A stretch of 33,006 nt of DNA from Collinsella sp. (lineage in GTDB: Bacteria; Actinomycetota; Coriobacteriia; Coriobacteriales; Coriobacteriaceae). Positions 16,050-25,039 of this stretch are shown piece after piece. Positions within the stretch are counted from its first letter, which is position 1, and each line of letters starts with the position of its first letter. The position numbers were made by a program, and so were the translations under genes. The stretch lies in contig DXLX01000041.1 in NCBI GenBank assembly GCA_019414515.1, positions 1-33,006 on the forward strand. The letters run 5' to 3'. The notes under the pieces are model-generated. The model was not told the DNA's origin and did no database searches. It was given only the letters and a program-made list of their open reading frames with translations.

Positions 16050-17450
16050 TTACTTGTGGACCAGTCTGGCGCAGAAGTGGCCGTCGTAGGAGTCGGCGTT
16101 TACCGGCACGCTTTGGAAGAGGCCTCGATCGTTCTGGCGTACGGATACGAGCTTCTTGGCCTGATCGAACTCGGGGAGTTGCAGAATCTGTGCCTCGGAA
16201 AGCGGTGCCACGCTAAAGCCGGCACCCTCGGGAGAAGCAAGGAACGCGTCCACCACCTGCGTGTTCTCCTCATCGAAGACGGAGCACGTCGCATAGATGA
16301 GCTCGCCGCCGGCAGCCACGCGCGCGGCGGCTTCCTTGAGCATCGACAGCTGCAGTTTGGGCAGCTCAACCGTCACATCCTTTTCGGTCAGACGCCACGG
16401 AATCTCGGTATGACGACGCATGGTTCCGGTGCCCGAGCACGGCGCATCGATAAAGACCGTGTCGAATTTAACCGGCTCGCCAAGCATGGCATCAAACGAT
16501 GTGAGCACCTCATCAAGCTCGCAGGCATCGCCCGAAACCGTACGAACGCCCTGAATACCCGCCTTGTGAAGGCGCGCGAGATTTAGGTCGCACTTACGGT
16601 CATGAAGATCAAGTGCCGTATGCAGACGCTCATAGCCGGCGCGCTTGGCCTGGCACATCATCACATAGGTCTTGGTACCGCGACCGGCGCCAATCTCAAG
16701 GCAGCTTCCAGGGCGCGTGGCAGCTGTGGCGATGAGCTGAGCGTTAAGGTCCGAGGCCACCGCGGCAGCACGCTCAAACACACCCGAAGCAACGGTAACC
16801 TGGGCATCAACCGGAGCATGGCAGCCCGGGAAGACAGGCGCGACGAGCTGCGAGATATACGGATCGGGCTTAGTCGCAAAGGCGTTCTCATGCAGGGCCA
16901 GCGGCGCGGGGGCCAGATTGCCGGCAAAGTTAAGCGCACCCTCGGGCGTGTCAAACGACGCCATAATACGAGCGCACAGCCAACGCGGCAGACCCATCAG
17001 GCGCGACAGACGAACCAAGCGTCGCTCAGACTCGTCTACATCGGACGCCGTGGCAAAGTCCTCAACGTTGTCCGCGACCTTATGCAGCACGGCATTGGCC
17101 AAACCGGCGGCAGACTTAGCTCCGCTGCGCACCAGCTCAACGCCCTGACTCACCGCAACGCGGCCAGGCGTATGCAGATAGAGCATCTCGAAGGCTGAGA
17201 TACGAAGTGCCATGCGAACACGCGGCGCAACCTTTTTAGGCTTATCGAGAAACTGATCGAGCAGCTCGTCCAAAATACCCTGCGTAGCGGCCACACCCAG
17301 CGCCAAGCGGGCGGCAAAAGCGGAATCGCGCTGGTCAATAGCCTTGGCCGATGCGCGAGTGGACAGCACGTCACGCGCATACATGCCGCGGCGATCGGCC
17401 TCCATTAGCACATCGAGCGCAAGTTTGCGCGCGGGAGACAGCTTGCTCAT
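16050..17450 (-). CDS. rsmB: 16S rRNA m5C967 methyltransferase family (RsmB/Sun)
   Basis: A 466-aa protein with an N-terminal NusB-like RNA-binding helical domain (about 1-140) and a C-terminal SAM-dependent RNA cytosine-C5 methyltransferase domain. Catalytic motifs are DAPCSGTGTMRRH near residue 337 (motif IV) and YATCSVFDEEN near residue 388 (motif VI, nucleophilic Cys). Motif I is LEIGAGRGTKT rather than the usual CAAPGGKT, so some divergence in SAM binding is possible. Its ATG overlaps the fmt stop codon (ATGA at 17447-17450), so translation is coupled. Last gene of the minus-strand priA-def-fmt-rsmB run. Confidence 0.9.
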   Translation of the reverse strand: MSKLSPARKLALDVLMEADRRGMYARDVLSTRASAKAIDQRDSAFAARLALGVAATQGILDELLDQFLDKPKKVAPRVRMALRISAFEMLYLHTPGRVAVSQGVELVRSGAKSAAGLANAVLHKVADNVEDFATASDVDESERRLVRLSRLMGLPRWLCARIMASFDTPEGALNFAGNLAPAPLALHENAFATKPDPYISQLVAPVFPGCHAPVDAQVTVASGVFERAAAVASDLNAQLIATAATRPGSCLEIGAGRGTKTYVMMCQAKRAGYERLHTALDLHDRKCDLNLARLHKAGIQGVRTVSGDACELDEVLTSFDAMLGEPVKFDTVFIDAPCSGTGTMRRHTEIPWRLTEKDVTVELPKLQLSMLKEAAARVAAGGELIYATCSVFDEENTQVVDAFLASPEGAGFSVAPLSEAQILQLPEFDQAKKLVSVRQNDRGLFQSVPVNADSYDGHFCARLVHK

Positions 17451-18367
17451 GACAAAACACCCCAGATAAGATCGGCGCCTTGCAGCCCAGCAGCCCAAGC
17501 AGAAGCGGCCATGGCACGCTTGCCATCGGGCTTAACCTCGAGCAACTCAACCGGGCCATCGGAAAGACCAAGGTAGACGCGCTTGGCTTGAACGGCAACA
17601 GCGCCTTCGCCAAGCGACACATCAGCCGGCTCAGCATCGAGCACGCGAACCGACTTGCCGGCAATCACACAACGAGCGGGAGCGGTGTCGGACGAGGCAA
17701 GCACATGACGCACACAATCAAGTGCCGCCATCTGAGGGTCAAGACGCATCTCCTGCTTAGAAATCTTGGCAGCATGGGTAACAAGCGACTCATCCTGTTC
17801 AATCCACACGGCGGTGCCATCGGCAAGCGAAGGAAGCGTATCGGCAAGCAGTTTGCCGCCAAGCTCACCAAGCTCCATGGTCAGCGCCTCAGCATGCTTA
17901 CCGGCAACCGAGGTCGAGGCCTGCGCACAATAAGCGCCGGTATCCACGCCATGCCCAATACGCATAATGGAAACGCCGGCAACCTCATCACCAGCGAGAA
18001 TCGCACGCTGAATGGGAGCAGCCCCACGCCAACGAGGCAGCAAGGACGCATGAACATTCACAATACCAAGCGGCGCCATATGCAGCACGTCATCCGGCAA
18101 AATGCAACCATAGGCAGCCACGCAGAAAATGTCAGCCTGGGCAGCCTTAAACGCCTCAACGACCTCAGGCGTCATACGATTAGCCTCAACAACCGGCAAC
18201 CCCAGCTCAAGCGCTTTAGCCTTAACAGGAGACGGCTCCAGCTTCTTACCACGCCCGCGAACAGCATCAGGACGAGTAACAACAAGCGCAATCTCGTTAC
18301 CAGCCTCAACAAGCGAAACCAGCGAAGGCACAGCAAAATCAGGCGTACCCATAAACACAATACGCAT
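17447..18367 (-). CDS. fmt: Methionyl-tRNA formyltransferase
   Basis: A 306-aa enzyme transferring a formyl group from 10-formyl-tetrahydrofolate to initiator Met-tRNA. The N-terminal Rossmann domain begins MRIVFMGTPDFAVPSL. The folate-binding signature SLLPRWRGAAPIQ lies at 108-120. The catalytic triad residues are Asn104, His106 and Asp142 (VNVHAS and GHGVDTG). A C-terminal OB-fold-like domain follows, with CVIAGKSVRVLDAEP. GAGGGGAGA precedes the ATG by about 10 nt. It works in the same cycle as def, which lies upstream but is separated by about 330 bp containing a long inverted repeat. Confidence 0.96.
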   Translation of the reverse strand: MRIVFMGTPDFAVPSLVSLVEAGNEIALVVTRPDAVRGRGKKLEPSPVKAKALELGLPVVEANRMTPEVVEAFKAAQADIFCVAAYGCILPDDVLHMAPLGIVNVHASLLPRWRGAAPIQRAILAGDEVAGVSIMRIGHGVDTGAYCAQASTSVAGKHAEALTMELGELGGKLLADTLPSLADGTAVWIEQDESLVTHAAKISKQEMRLDPQMAALDCVRHVLASSDTAPARCVIAGKSVRVLDAEPADVSLGEGAVAVQAKRVYLGLSDGPVELLEVKPDGKRAMAASAWAAGLQGADLIWGVLS

Positions 18368-18583
18368 AAAGAACGTCTCCCCTCAACCAAAGCCGAGACG
18401 GCTACAAATAGCGGCGGAAAGCCAAGTCACCAGCCCATCCGCAATAACATTTCAACAAAAACAAATATACCCAAAACCAAAGAAAGAGCCGCATAAAAGC
18501 AGCCCTCCCAACAAAGCACCTATCAGCGAAGACGCCCCTCCCTGGCCCGACGGCACCCGGGCGAAACGAAGAGCGACAACGTA
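18368..18583. other. Intergenic stretch between def and fmt
   Basis: About 215 bp with no convincing gene. On the minus strand an open frame ends at 18452 with a hydrophobic stretch (SLIGALLGGLLLCGSFFGFG) that could be one membrane helix, but there is no good start or ribosome site. The stretch is A/C-rich on the plus strand near 18440-18500. It probably holds the fmt promoter, though I see no near-consensus one. Confidence 0.4.
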
Positions 18584-18685
18584 GTCCCTGGGATGGGGCC
18601 CACACATATCGTCCCGCGCGCAGTTTCGCAGCGCAGCGAGAATGTTTGAGCACGGGATGATATGTGTGGGCCCCATCCCAGGGAC
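18584..18685. repeat. 102-bp long inverted repeat (TGGGATGGGG core)
   Basis: The 33-nt arms at 18584-18616 and 18653-18685 match as complements at 32 of 33 positions; they contain GTCCCTGGGATGGGGCC and CACACATATC. The 36-nt loop holds a small hairpin (GCGCAGTTTCGCAGCGC region). It begins 12 nt after the def stop. There is no T tract, so intrinsic termination is doubtful, but the extruded or RNA hairpin would be extremely stable. Confidence 0.85.
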
Positions 18686-18696
18686 GGACAATTAAC

Positions 18697-19233
18697 CTAT
18701 TCGGTCTCGCCCGGTCGAGCGCCGCGGGCCAGGGCGTCCTGGTACTCCTTGACTGCCTTGAGCCTCTGCATGGGCTTCAGTCGCTCGAACATGGTATTGC
18801 CGTGCAGGTGATCGATCTCGTGCTGCAGGCACACGCAGAACAGATCGCCCGTGGCCTCATAGCGAATCAGGTTGGCATCCAGGTCATACGCCTCGACGAC
18901 AACGTGATCGGGACGCTCGATCTCACAGCTAATGCCGGGGATGGACAGGCAGCCCTCGCTAAAGGGCACCAGATGGTCGCTCTGCTCAACAATGACGGGA
19001 TTAATGAGCACGTACGGGTCGTAGTCGTTCTTGTCGCTGTAGTCGCAGTCGATGGTGACGAGCTGGATGAGCTCGCCGATCTGCGGAGCAGCCAGGCCGC
19101 AGCCACCGTTCTCGAACATCATCTTCTTCATCTTCTCGGCAAGCGCTTCGATTGCCGGGGTGATCTCCTCGATGACGGCGCACTCCTGGCGCAGACGAGG
19201 GTCGGGCGACAGTACGATTCCGTTGGCTTCCAT
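18697..19233 (-). CDS. def: Peptide deformylase
   Basis: A 178-aa metalloenzyme removing the formyl group from nascent N-terminal Met. All three motifs are present: GCGLAAPQ (44-51, the G-x-G-L-A-A-P-Q motif), EGCLS (93-97, metal-ligand Cys95) and HEIDH (138-142, metal-ligand His138 and His142, catalytic Glu139). The start is placed at ATG 19233, two codons inside the longest frame, since GAAAGG then lies at normal distance; in the longer version it would abut the ATG. It follows the priA stop by 18 nt, so it is co-transcribed with priA. Confidence 0.96.
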   Translation of the reverse strand: MEANGIVLSPDPRLRQECAVIEEITPAIEALAEKMKKMMFENGGCGLAAPQIGELIQLVTIDCDYSDKNDYDPYVLINPVIVEQSDHLVPFSEGCLSIPGISCEIERPDHVVVEAYDLDANLIRYEATGDLFCVCLQHEIDHLHGNTMFERLKPMQRLKAVKEYQDALARGARPGETE

Positions 19234-19251
19234 GGCCATCCTTTCGAGTTG

Positions 19252-21705
19252 TTACATCAAATCATAGGCGTCGACGTCAACGCTCACGCTCACGCCGCGC
19301 ACAGAGCCCACCTCTTTGAGGCAGGCGTCGATATCATCAGAGACATGGTACCCCACGGGCGACTTCACAAGCAGATGGAAGCGGTAACGGTCCTTGGCTC
19401 TCTCGATTACACACGAAGCTGGGCCCAGCACCTGCGGCACCGCGCTGCCCGCCCGCAAAAAGTCGGGCGCGGCAGCATGCCAGCGGCGCTTTAGAAGCTT
19501 TGCAATGCGCCCGATGTAGTCCTGCGCGTCGTCTCGGTTCGCCGACCACACCAAAATGTTGACCAGGCGAACAAACGGCGGATACAGGGCGTCGCGGCGC
19601 TGGTCCAGGTCGTAGACGGTAAAGATCGAGCGGTCGTGCTCGGCGACGGCGCGAATGACCGGATCTTCGGGCAGGTAGGTCTGGATGATCACCTCACCGG
19701 GGCGATCGCCGCGGCCGGCGCGGCCCGCAACCTGCTCCAGCAAGTCGTAGGCGCGCTCTCCTGCGCGGAAGTCCGGCAGCTTGAGGGCGAAATCGGCATT
19801 GACCACGCCCACGAGCGTGACCTCGGGAAAGTCGAGGCCCTTGGCGATCATCTGGGTGCCCAGCAGCACAGCACAATCGGCGGCATCGAACTGCTCGAGC
19901 AGCTTTTTGTGCGCATCCTTGCCGCGCGTGGAATCGGCATCCATGCGAATAATGGCGACGTCCTCGGGAAGCATCTGGTGCAGCGCGTCCTCGATCTGTT
20001 GAGTGCCCAGACCCATTTTTGCCAGGTAGCGACTGCCACATTTGGGGCAACGGCTCGTGGGCGCGGGATACGGCTGCACGCGCCAAGACGAACCGCAGGT
20101 GTGGCACTGCAGCGTGTGTGTGCGCTCGTGATACGTAAGCGCGGTGGAGCAGTGGTTGCAGGTGGGCACGCAGCCGCATTCGCGGCACATCAGAAACGGC
20201 GCAAAGCCACGGCGGTTATGCAGCAGCACGGCCTTCTCGCGGCGCTCGACCACACGCTCTAGGCCCTCCATCAGCGGTTTTGAGAACATGGAACGGCTGC
20301 CGTGCGAGAACTCACGGCGCAGGTCGGCGATCCGAACCGTCGGCAGCACGGCGTGTCCCGGGCGCTCGGGCATCTCGACGCGCGTCCAGGTGGCACCGTT
20401 ATACGTGCCACGGCGGCAGCGATCGAGGGCCTCAGCAGAAGGCGTGGCGGAGCCCAACACGAGCGGGCAGCGGTAGCGCCGCGCCATCTCGGCCGCCACC
20501 TCGCGCGCGTGGTAACGCGGGCTGGAGCCTTGCTTATAGCTGGTCTCGTGCTCCTCGTCGATGATGATGAGGCCCAGATCGCTGAGCGGGCAAAAGAGCG
20601 CCGAGCGGGCACCCACGACCACACGCGCGGCACCGCTGGCAACCATATCCCACTGGTCCAGGCGCTCGCCGGCCGAAAGGCGCGAATGGAACACGGCGAC
20701 CGTCTCGCCAAAGCGCGAGCGGAAGCGGCCGACGGTCTGGGCCGTCAGCGAAATCTCGGGCACCAGCACGCAGGCCGAGCGGCCGGCCGCGAGCACGCGC
20801 TCGATGGCGGAGAGGTACACCTCGGTTTTGCCGGAGCCGGTGACGCCGTCGACAAGGACCACGTCTCCGTGGGCGTCAAGACGGGCGCGCTCAATCTGCG
20901 TGAGCGCCTGCTGCTGGCCGTTGGTAAGTGCGACCGGCGCCTTGCCGCTTGCCGAGGACAGCGTGGTCTGCTCGCTGCATCCACGCCAGGCGCGGCGCTC
21001 CTCCACAACCACGACGCCGCGTTTTTCGAGCGACTTGATGGTCGCCGACATGCTGTTATAGAGAAGGTTGAGGTCGCGCGTCGTGACCGGGCCGCACTGG
21101 AGCGCCTCAATGAGCTGACGCTGACGAACTGCAGTCTTGGGCGGCGTATAGTCGAAACCCTCGGGCGTGAGCATGACCCAGCGGTTTTGGATTGGCTTGA
21201 CGGCGGGACGTTCAACCGTCCACACGCCGTCGTCACCCTTGACCACGCGCGGGCTGCCGCCCGGAGGCAAGAACAGGCGCAGGCACTCGGAAAGCGTTGC
21301 GACGTACTCGCGGCTCATCCAGCGTGCGATACGGGCAGCCTCGGCGGTAAAAAGCGGCTTGCTGAGGATAGCCTCGATAGGCTTGATACGCGCGGGATCG
21401 AGAGCGCTGTTGCCCTGCAAGTCACCCAGCTCAAACGCAATGTCGACGATATAGCCCGCGGCCGCACGGTTACCAAAGTGGACCAGGACCGTGGATCCGA
21501 TCTGCGCCTCGTTGACAAAGGACCGGGGAATGCCATAAGCAAACGGCTCGGACAGCGCACGCGTCGGGATGTCGAGGACCACGCTCGCATAGGCGGTGAC
21601 GGGTTCGGGTGCAGGCTTAGGCTGAGCCGAGGCAGCGGCAGGCACAGGCTTCGCCGGAGCCCGCTCGGGTTCAGGCGAACGAAACAGCGAAAGTTGCTCA
21701 GCCAT
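19252..21705 (-). CDS. priA: Primosomal protein N' (replication restart helicase PriA)
   Basis: An 817-aa superfamily 2 helicase that reloads the replisome at collapsed forks. The order is an N-terminal 3'-DNA-binding domain (about 35-130, preceded by a Pro/Ala-rich leader), a helicase core with Walker A GVTGSGKT (about 283) and DEEH (about 385), a zinc-binding insertion with CRECGCVPTCNHC, CHTC and CPKC (about 505-555), motifs GTQMIAKGLDFP and AGRAGRGDRPG, and a C-terminal domain. AGGAGGT lies upstream of the ATG. First gene of the priA-def-fmt-rsmB series, a common bacterial order. Confidence 0.96.
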   Translation of the reverse strand: MAEQLSLFRSPEPERAPAKPVPAAASAQPKPAPEPVTAYASVVLDIPTRALSEPFAYGIPRSFVNEAQIGSTVLVHFGNRAAAGYIVDIAFELGDLQGNSALDPARIKPIEAILSKPLFTAEAARIARWMSREYVATLSECLRLFLPPGGSPRVVKGDDGVWTVERPAVKPIQNRWVMLTPEGFDYTPPKTAVRQRQLIEALQCGPVTTRDLNLLYNSMSATIKSLEKRGVVVVEERRAWRGCSEQTTLSSASGKAPVALTNGQQQALTQIERARLDAHGDVVLVDGVTGSGKTEVYLSAIERVLAAGRSACVLVPEISLTAQTVGRFRSRFGETVAVFHSRLSAGERLDQWDMVASGAARVVVGARSALFCPLSDLGLIIIDEEHETSYKQGSSPRYHAREVAAEMARRYRCPLVLGSATPSAEALDRCRRGTYNGATWTRVEMPERPGHAVLPTVRIADLRREFSHGSRSMFSKPLMEGLERVVERREKAVLLHNRRGFAPFLMCRECGCVPTCNHCSTALTYHERTHTLQCHTCGSSWRVQPYPAPTSRCPKCGSRYLAKMGLGTQQIEDALHQMLPEDVAIIRMDADSTRGKDAHKKLLEQFDAADCAVLLGTQMIAKGLDFPEVTLVGVVNADFALKLPDFRAGERAYDLLEQVAGRAGRGDRPGEVIIQTYLPEDPVIRAVAEHDRSIFTVYDLDQRRDALYPPFVRLVNILVWSANRDDAQDYIGRIAKLLKRRWHAAAPDFLRAGSAVPQVLGPASCVIERAKDRYRFHLLVKSPVGYHVSDDIDACLKEVGSVRGVSVSVDVDAYDLM

Positions 21706-21737
21706 GGCCCCAGCACCTCCTATCCCATACGTCTACA

Positions 21738-21768
21738 GAAACAAGAACCCCGCTCAGGGTGAACGGGG
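21738..21768 (-). terminator. Weak terminator behind gltX
   Basis: On the minus strand CCCCG (21764-21768) pairs with CGGGG (21748-21752) around an 11-nt loop and is followed by TTCTTGTTTC. The stem is short, so some read-through into priA is likely. Confidence 0.45.
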
Positions 21769-21794
21769 CTCGGATACAAACGTTTGCGCAGCGA

Positions 21795-23270
21795 TTACAG
21801 CGCCATCGTGCGGGCGCGGTCGATGCGCGCCAGGCAGTCGTCGCGACCGACGAGCGCCATGGTCTCACCCAGCGGAGGGCTCACCATGTTGCCGCAGACG
21901 GCGACGCGCACGGCCTGGAACACCACGCGCTTCTTAAGGTCCATCTGCTCGGGCAGCGGCTCAAGCGCGGCGTCAATGTTGGCAGCCGTCCACTCGTCCA
22001 CGCCCTCGAGCGCGGCCTTGGCGGCATCCAGAATGGCACCCATGCCCTCCTTGACCAGGCCCTTGTTGACGGACTTCTCGTCATACTCGAGCGTCTCGGC
22101 CGTAGCGAAGATGGGGGCGGCGACGGTCACGGCGTCGGCCGGCATCTTAGTGCGCGGCTTGACGATAGCGGCAAGCGCGTCGATCCAGTCCTCACCGTAC
22201 TCGACGTTGCCCTCGATGAGGCCCGCCTCGTGCAGCTCGGGGACCATGATCTCGTCGGCAAACTGGGCGTCGGACATGCCGTTGATGTACTCAGCGTTAA
22301 CCCAATCGAGCTTTTTGGGATCGAAGGTCGCCGGGTTCTTGGAGATGCGGTCGAGCGAGAACTTGCTGGCCAGGACATCGCGCGGAATGATCGTGGTCTC
22401 GCCGTCGAGCGACCAGCCGAGCAGCGCCAGGTAGTTGACGAAGGCGTCGGACAGGTAGCCGGCGTCGCGGTACTCCTCCACCGAGGTGGCGCCGTGGCGC
22501 TTGGAGAGCTTCTTGCCGTCGGCGCCCAGGATCATGGAGATGTGGGCGAACGTGGGCACGGGCGCGCCGAGGGCCTCGTAGACCATGACCTGACGCGGGG
22601 TGTTCGACAGGTGGTCGTCGCCGCGGATGACATGGGTGATCTTCATCATGGCGTCGTCGACGACGGTCGCGAAGTTGTACGTGGGCGTGCCATCGGAGCG
22701 GAAGATGACAAAGTCGTCGAGCTCCTTGGCGTCGAAGGTCACCTCGCCGTGGACGGCGTCGTGGATGACGACGTCGCCGCGGTCCTCGGGCACCTTGATG
22801 CGCAGGACGTAGGACTCGCCGGCCTCGATGCGACGGCGGGCCTCCTCGGGATCAAGATCGCGGCAACGGCGCTGATAGCCCTGGAAGGGGTCCTTGCGCT
22901 CCTGCGCGGCCTTGCGGTCGGCGTCGAGCTGCTCCTTGGTGCAGAAGCAGGGATAGGCCTTGCCCTCGTCCCAAAGCTTCTGGGCGGCCTGCTTGTACAG
23001 GTCCAGGCGCTCGGTCTGGGCGTAGGGGCCAAAGTCCCCGCCCACCTCGGGACCCTCGTCCCAGTCCAGGCCCAGCCAACGCATGGCGCGCAGGATGATC
23101 TGCGTGTTCTCGTCGGTGGAGCGGGTGGGGTCGGTGTCGTCGATGCGCAGGATGAACGTGCCGCCGTTAGCGCGGGCGAAAGCCCAGTTATAGATAGCGG
23201 TGCGGGCGCCGCCGATGTGCAGCTTGCCCGTCGGTGAGGGTGCAAAGCGGACGCGAACGTCTGATGCCAT
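21795..23270 (-). CDS. gltX: Glutamyl-tRNA synthetase
   Basis: A 491-aa class I synthetase charging tRNA-Glu (and possibly tRNA-Gln before amidation). The HIGH motif appears as PSPTGKLHIGG (11-21) and the KMSKS loop as DGKKLSKRHG near residue 250, which is typical of bacterial GluRS. The central IRGDDHLSNTPRQ and the C-terminal anticodon-binding helical domain are present. ATG 23270 is chosen: AGGAGA lies 6 nt upstream, while the longer frame from 23309 has none. Confidence 0.96.
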   Translation of the reverse strand: MASDVRVRFAPSPTGKLHIGGARTAIYNWAFARANGGTFILRIDDTDPTRSTDENTQIILRAMRWLGLDWDEGPEVGGDFGPYAQTERLDLYKQAAQKLWDEGKAYPCFCTKEQLDADRKAAQERKDPFQGYQRRCRDLDPEEARRRIEAGESYVLRIKVPEDRGDVVIHDAVHGEVTFDAKELDDFVIFRSDGTPTYNFATVVDDAMMKITHVIRGDDHLSNTPRQVMVYEALGAPVPTFAHISMILGADGKKLSKRHGATSVEEYRDAGYLSDAFVNYLALLGWSLDGETTIIPRDVLASKFSLDRISKNPATFDPKKLDWVNAEYINGMSDAQFADEIMVPELHEAGLIEGNVEYGEDWIDALAAIVKPRTKMPADAVTVAAPIFATAETLEYDEKSVNKGLVKEGMGAILDAAKAALEGVDEWTAANIDAALEPLPEQMDLKKRVVFQAVRVAVCGNMVSPPLGETMALVGRDDCLARIDRARTMAL

Positions 23271-23310
23271 GGAAATCTCCTCGATTGCAGGATGGATGTC
23301 TAACTGCACC

Positions 23311-23316
23311 AGTATA
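23311..23316 (-). promoter_or_regulatory. Possible -10 element of gltX
   Basis: On the minus strand TATACT lies about 40 nt before the gltX ATG. No convincing -35 at 16-18 nt is visible, so this is a tentative site. Confidence 0.35.
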
Positions 23317-23357
23317 AAGCATCAAAGCAACCTCCGCACATAGGGCACCGACCCAGT

Positions 23358-23479
23358 CATTGGGTAGCTAATTTTGGGACGGGGCTTTTTTAGCTACCCT
23401 ATATCGAGATTGGTCTTAGGCTCCGAAGACTCCGGATTGGGTAGCTAAAAAAGCCCCGTCCCAAATTAGCTAACCAATG
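23358..23479. repeat. 122-bp long inverted repeat between gltX and metK
   Basis: Arms 23358-23399 and 23439-23479 are complementary over about 41 nt with one substitution and one 1-nt indel. They carry TAGCTAATTTTGGGACGGGG followed by CTTTTTTAGCTACC. Each arm also contains its own TAGCTAA/TTAGCTA mini-palindrome. The 39-nt loop (23400-23438) contains GTCTT/AAGAC. It lies between divergent genes, upstream of both promoters' likely positions, so a terminator role is not expected there. Confidence 0.85.
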
Positions 23480-23591
23480 GCTCGGTGCGGAAAGGGTGTG
23501 AATGTTTGATTTACGCGCTATGATGTGCCCTTGCATAGAGAGCCTGGCGGAATGGTAACGGTCGCCGGGACACGTTTTTGAAAGGACAATC

Positions 23592-24872
23592 ATGTCAGAA
23601 GAACTTCGTTCCATCCCACCCCAACACGGGTCCTTTGTTTTTACGTCGGAGTCGGTGACCGAAGGTCATCCCGATAAGATCGCTGACCAGATCAGCGACG
23701 CCGTCCTCGACGCAATCCTCGCCAAAGAAATAGAGCTCCAGGAGCAGGGCTACATCGCCCCCAACGGCGTGCCGGCCAACGTGGAGAACGTCCGCTGCGC
23801 CTGCGAGACCCTCGTGACCACCGGCACCGTCATCGTCGCCGGCGAGATTCGCACCCAGGCCTACGTCGACGTACAGGAAATCGCCCGCGGCGTTATACGC
23901 CGCATTGGCTACAACCGTGCCAAGTTCGGTTTTGACTGCGACACCTGCGGCGTTATGAGCCTCATCCACGAGCAGTCGCCCGATATCGCCCAGGGCGTCG
24001 ACGAGTCCTTCGAGACCCAGACCGGCGCTACCACCGACCCGATCGACCTGATCGGCGCCGGCGACCAGGGCATGATGTTCGGTTATGCCTCCAACGAGAC
24101 CAAGACCCTCATGCCCATGCCGCACTACCTGGCAAGCCGCCTGGCCGAGCGCCTGGCCGCTGTACGTCACGACGGCACCCTCGCCTATCTACGTCCCGAC
24201 GGCAAGACCCAGGTCACCGTGCGCTACGAAGACGGCAAGCCCGTGGAGGTCACGACCATCGTCATCTCCACGCAGCACGCCGCCGAGATCGAGGACATGG
24301 GCAAGATCAAGGCCGACCTCATCGAGCACGTCATCACCCCGGTCATGGCCGCCGAGAACATGCCGTGGGACAACGCGGACATCTACGTGAACCCCACCGG
24401 TCGCTTTGTCGTGGGCGGCCCCATGGGCGACACGGGCCTCACCGGCCGTAAGATCATCGTCGACACCTACGGCGGCTACGGCCGTCACGGCGGCGGTGCC
24501 TTTAGCGGAAAGGACTGCACCAAGGTCGACCGCTCCGCCGCGTATGCCGCGCGCTGGGTCGCCAAGAACGTAGTCGCCGCCGGTCTGGCCGACCGCTGCG
24601 AAGTCGAGCTAGCCTACGCCATCGGCGTTTCCAAGCCCCTCTCAATCATGGTCGACACCTTCGGTACCGCGCATGTTGCCGAGGACAAGATCGTCGAGGC
24701 CGTAGAGAAGACCTTCGACCTGCGCCCGGGCGCAATCATCCGAGACCTAGACCTACGTCGCCCCATCTACGAAAAGACGGCAGCCTACGGTCACTTCGGC
24801 CGCGAAGACCCCGACTTCACCTGGGAGAAAACCGACCGAGTCGAAGAACTCAAAGCAGCCTGCGGCCTGTAA
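23592..24872 (+). CDS. metK: S-adenosylmethionine synthetase
   Basis: A 426-aa MAT enzyme making SAM from methionine and ATP, active as a homotetramer. Visible are TEGHPDKIADQISDAVLDA (residues 23-41, with metal/ATP-binding His26 and Asp28), GAGDQGMMFGYA (about 154), GDTGLTGRKIIVDTYGG (about 280) and GGGAFSGKDCTKVDRSAAY (about 300). It is some 25-40 residues longer than many bacterial MetK, mostly through small insertions in the N-terminal and central domains. GAAAGGAC precedes the ATG. No SAM riboswitch pattern is apparent in the leader. Confidence 0.97.
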   Translation: MSEELRSIPPQHGSFVFTSESVTEGHPDKIADQISDAVLDAILAKEIELQEQGYIAPNGVPANVENVRCACETLVTTGTVIVAGEIRTQAYVDVQEIARGVIRRIGYNRAKFGFDCDTCGVMSLIHEQSPDIAQGVDESFETQTGATTDPIDLIGAGDQGMMFGYASNETKTLMPMPHYLASRLAERLAAVRHDGTLAYLRPDGKTQVTVRYEDGKPVEVTTIVISTQHAAEIEDMGKIKADLIEHVITPVMAAENMPWDNADIYVNPTGRFVVGGPMGDTGLTGRKIIVDTYGGYGRHGGGAFSGKDCTKVDRSAAYAARWVAKNVVAAGLADRCEVELAYAIGVSKPLSIMVDTFGTAHVAEDKIVEAVEKTFDLRPGAIIRDLDLRRPIYEKTAAYGHFGREDPDFTWEKTDRVEELKAACGL

Positions 24873-24912
24873 GCTAACTCGAAAAGCTACAGCCAAATAA
24901 CAACGCACCAAA

Positions 24913-24949
24913 AGAAGTACCGGCCCCAACCGGTACTTCTTTTTTATTT
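24913..24949 (+). terminator. Terminator of metK
   Basis: A perfect 11-bp stem AGAAGTACCGG/CCGGTACTTCT with a 6-nt loop, followed by TTTTTATTT. The strongest intrinsic terminator in the window. Confidence 0.92.
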
Positions 24950-25039
24950 AAAGGTGGTGAAGATGAGCCTACCTGGGACATGGAATAAATCACAGGCCGA
25001 TAAATTTTGCAGCAGAGCGACTCCAACCATGTATCCTAA

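Noticed and set aside
21777..21786. Perfect palindrome CAAACGTTTG behind gltX
   Set aside because: A single 10-bp palindrome downstream of a gene, with no second copy noticed; too little to call an operator.
23480..23591. SAM riboswitch before metK
   Set aside because: The leader is only about 110 nt from the palindrome to the ATG and shows no S-box core elements or terminator/antiterminator pair.
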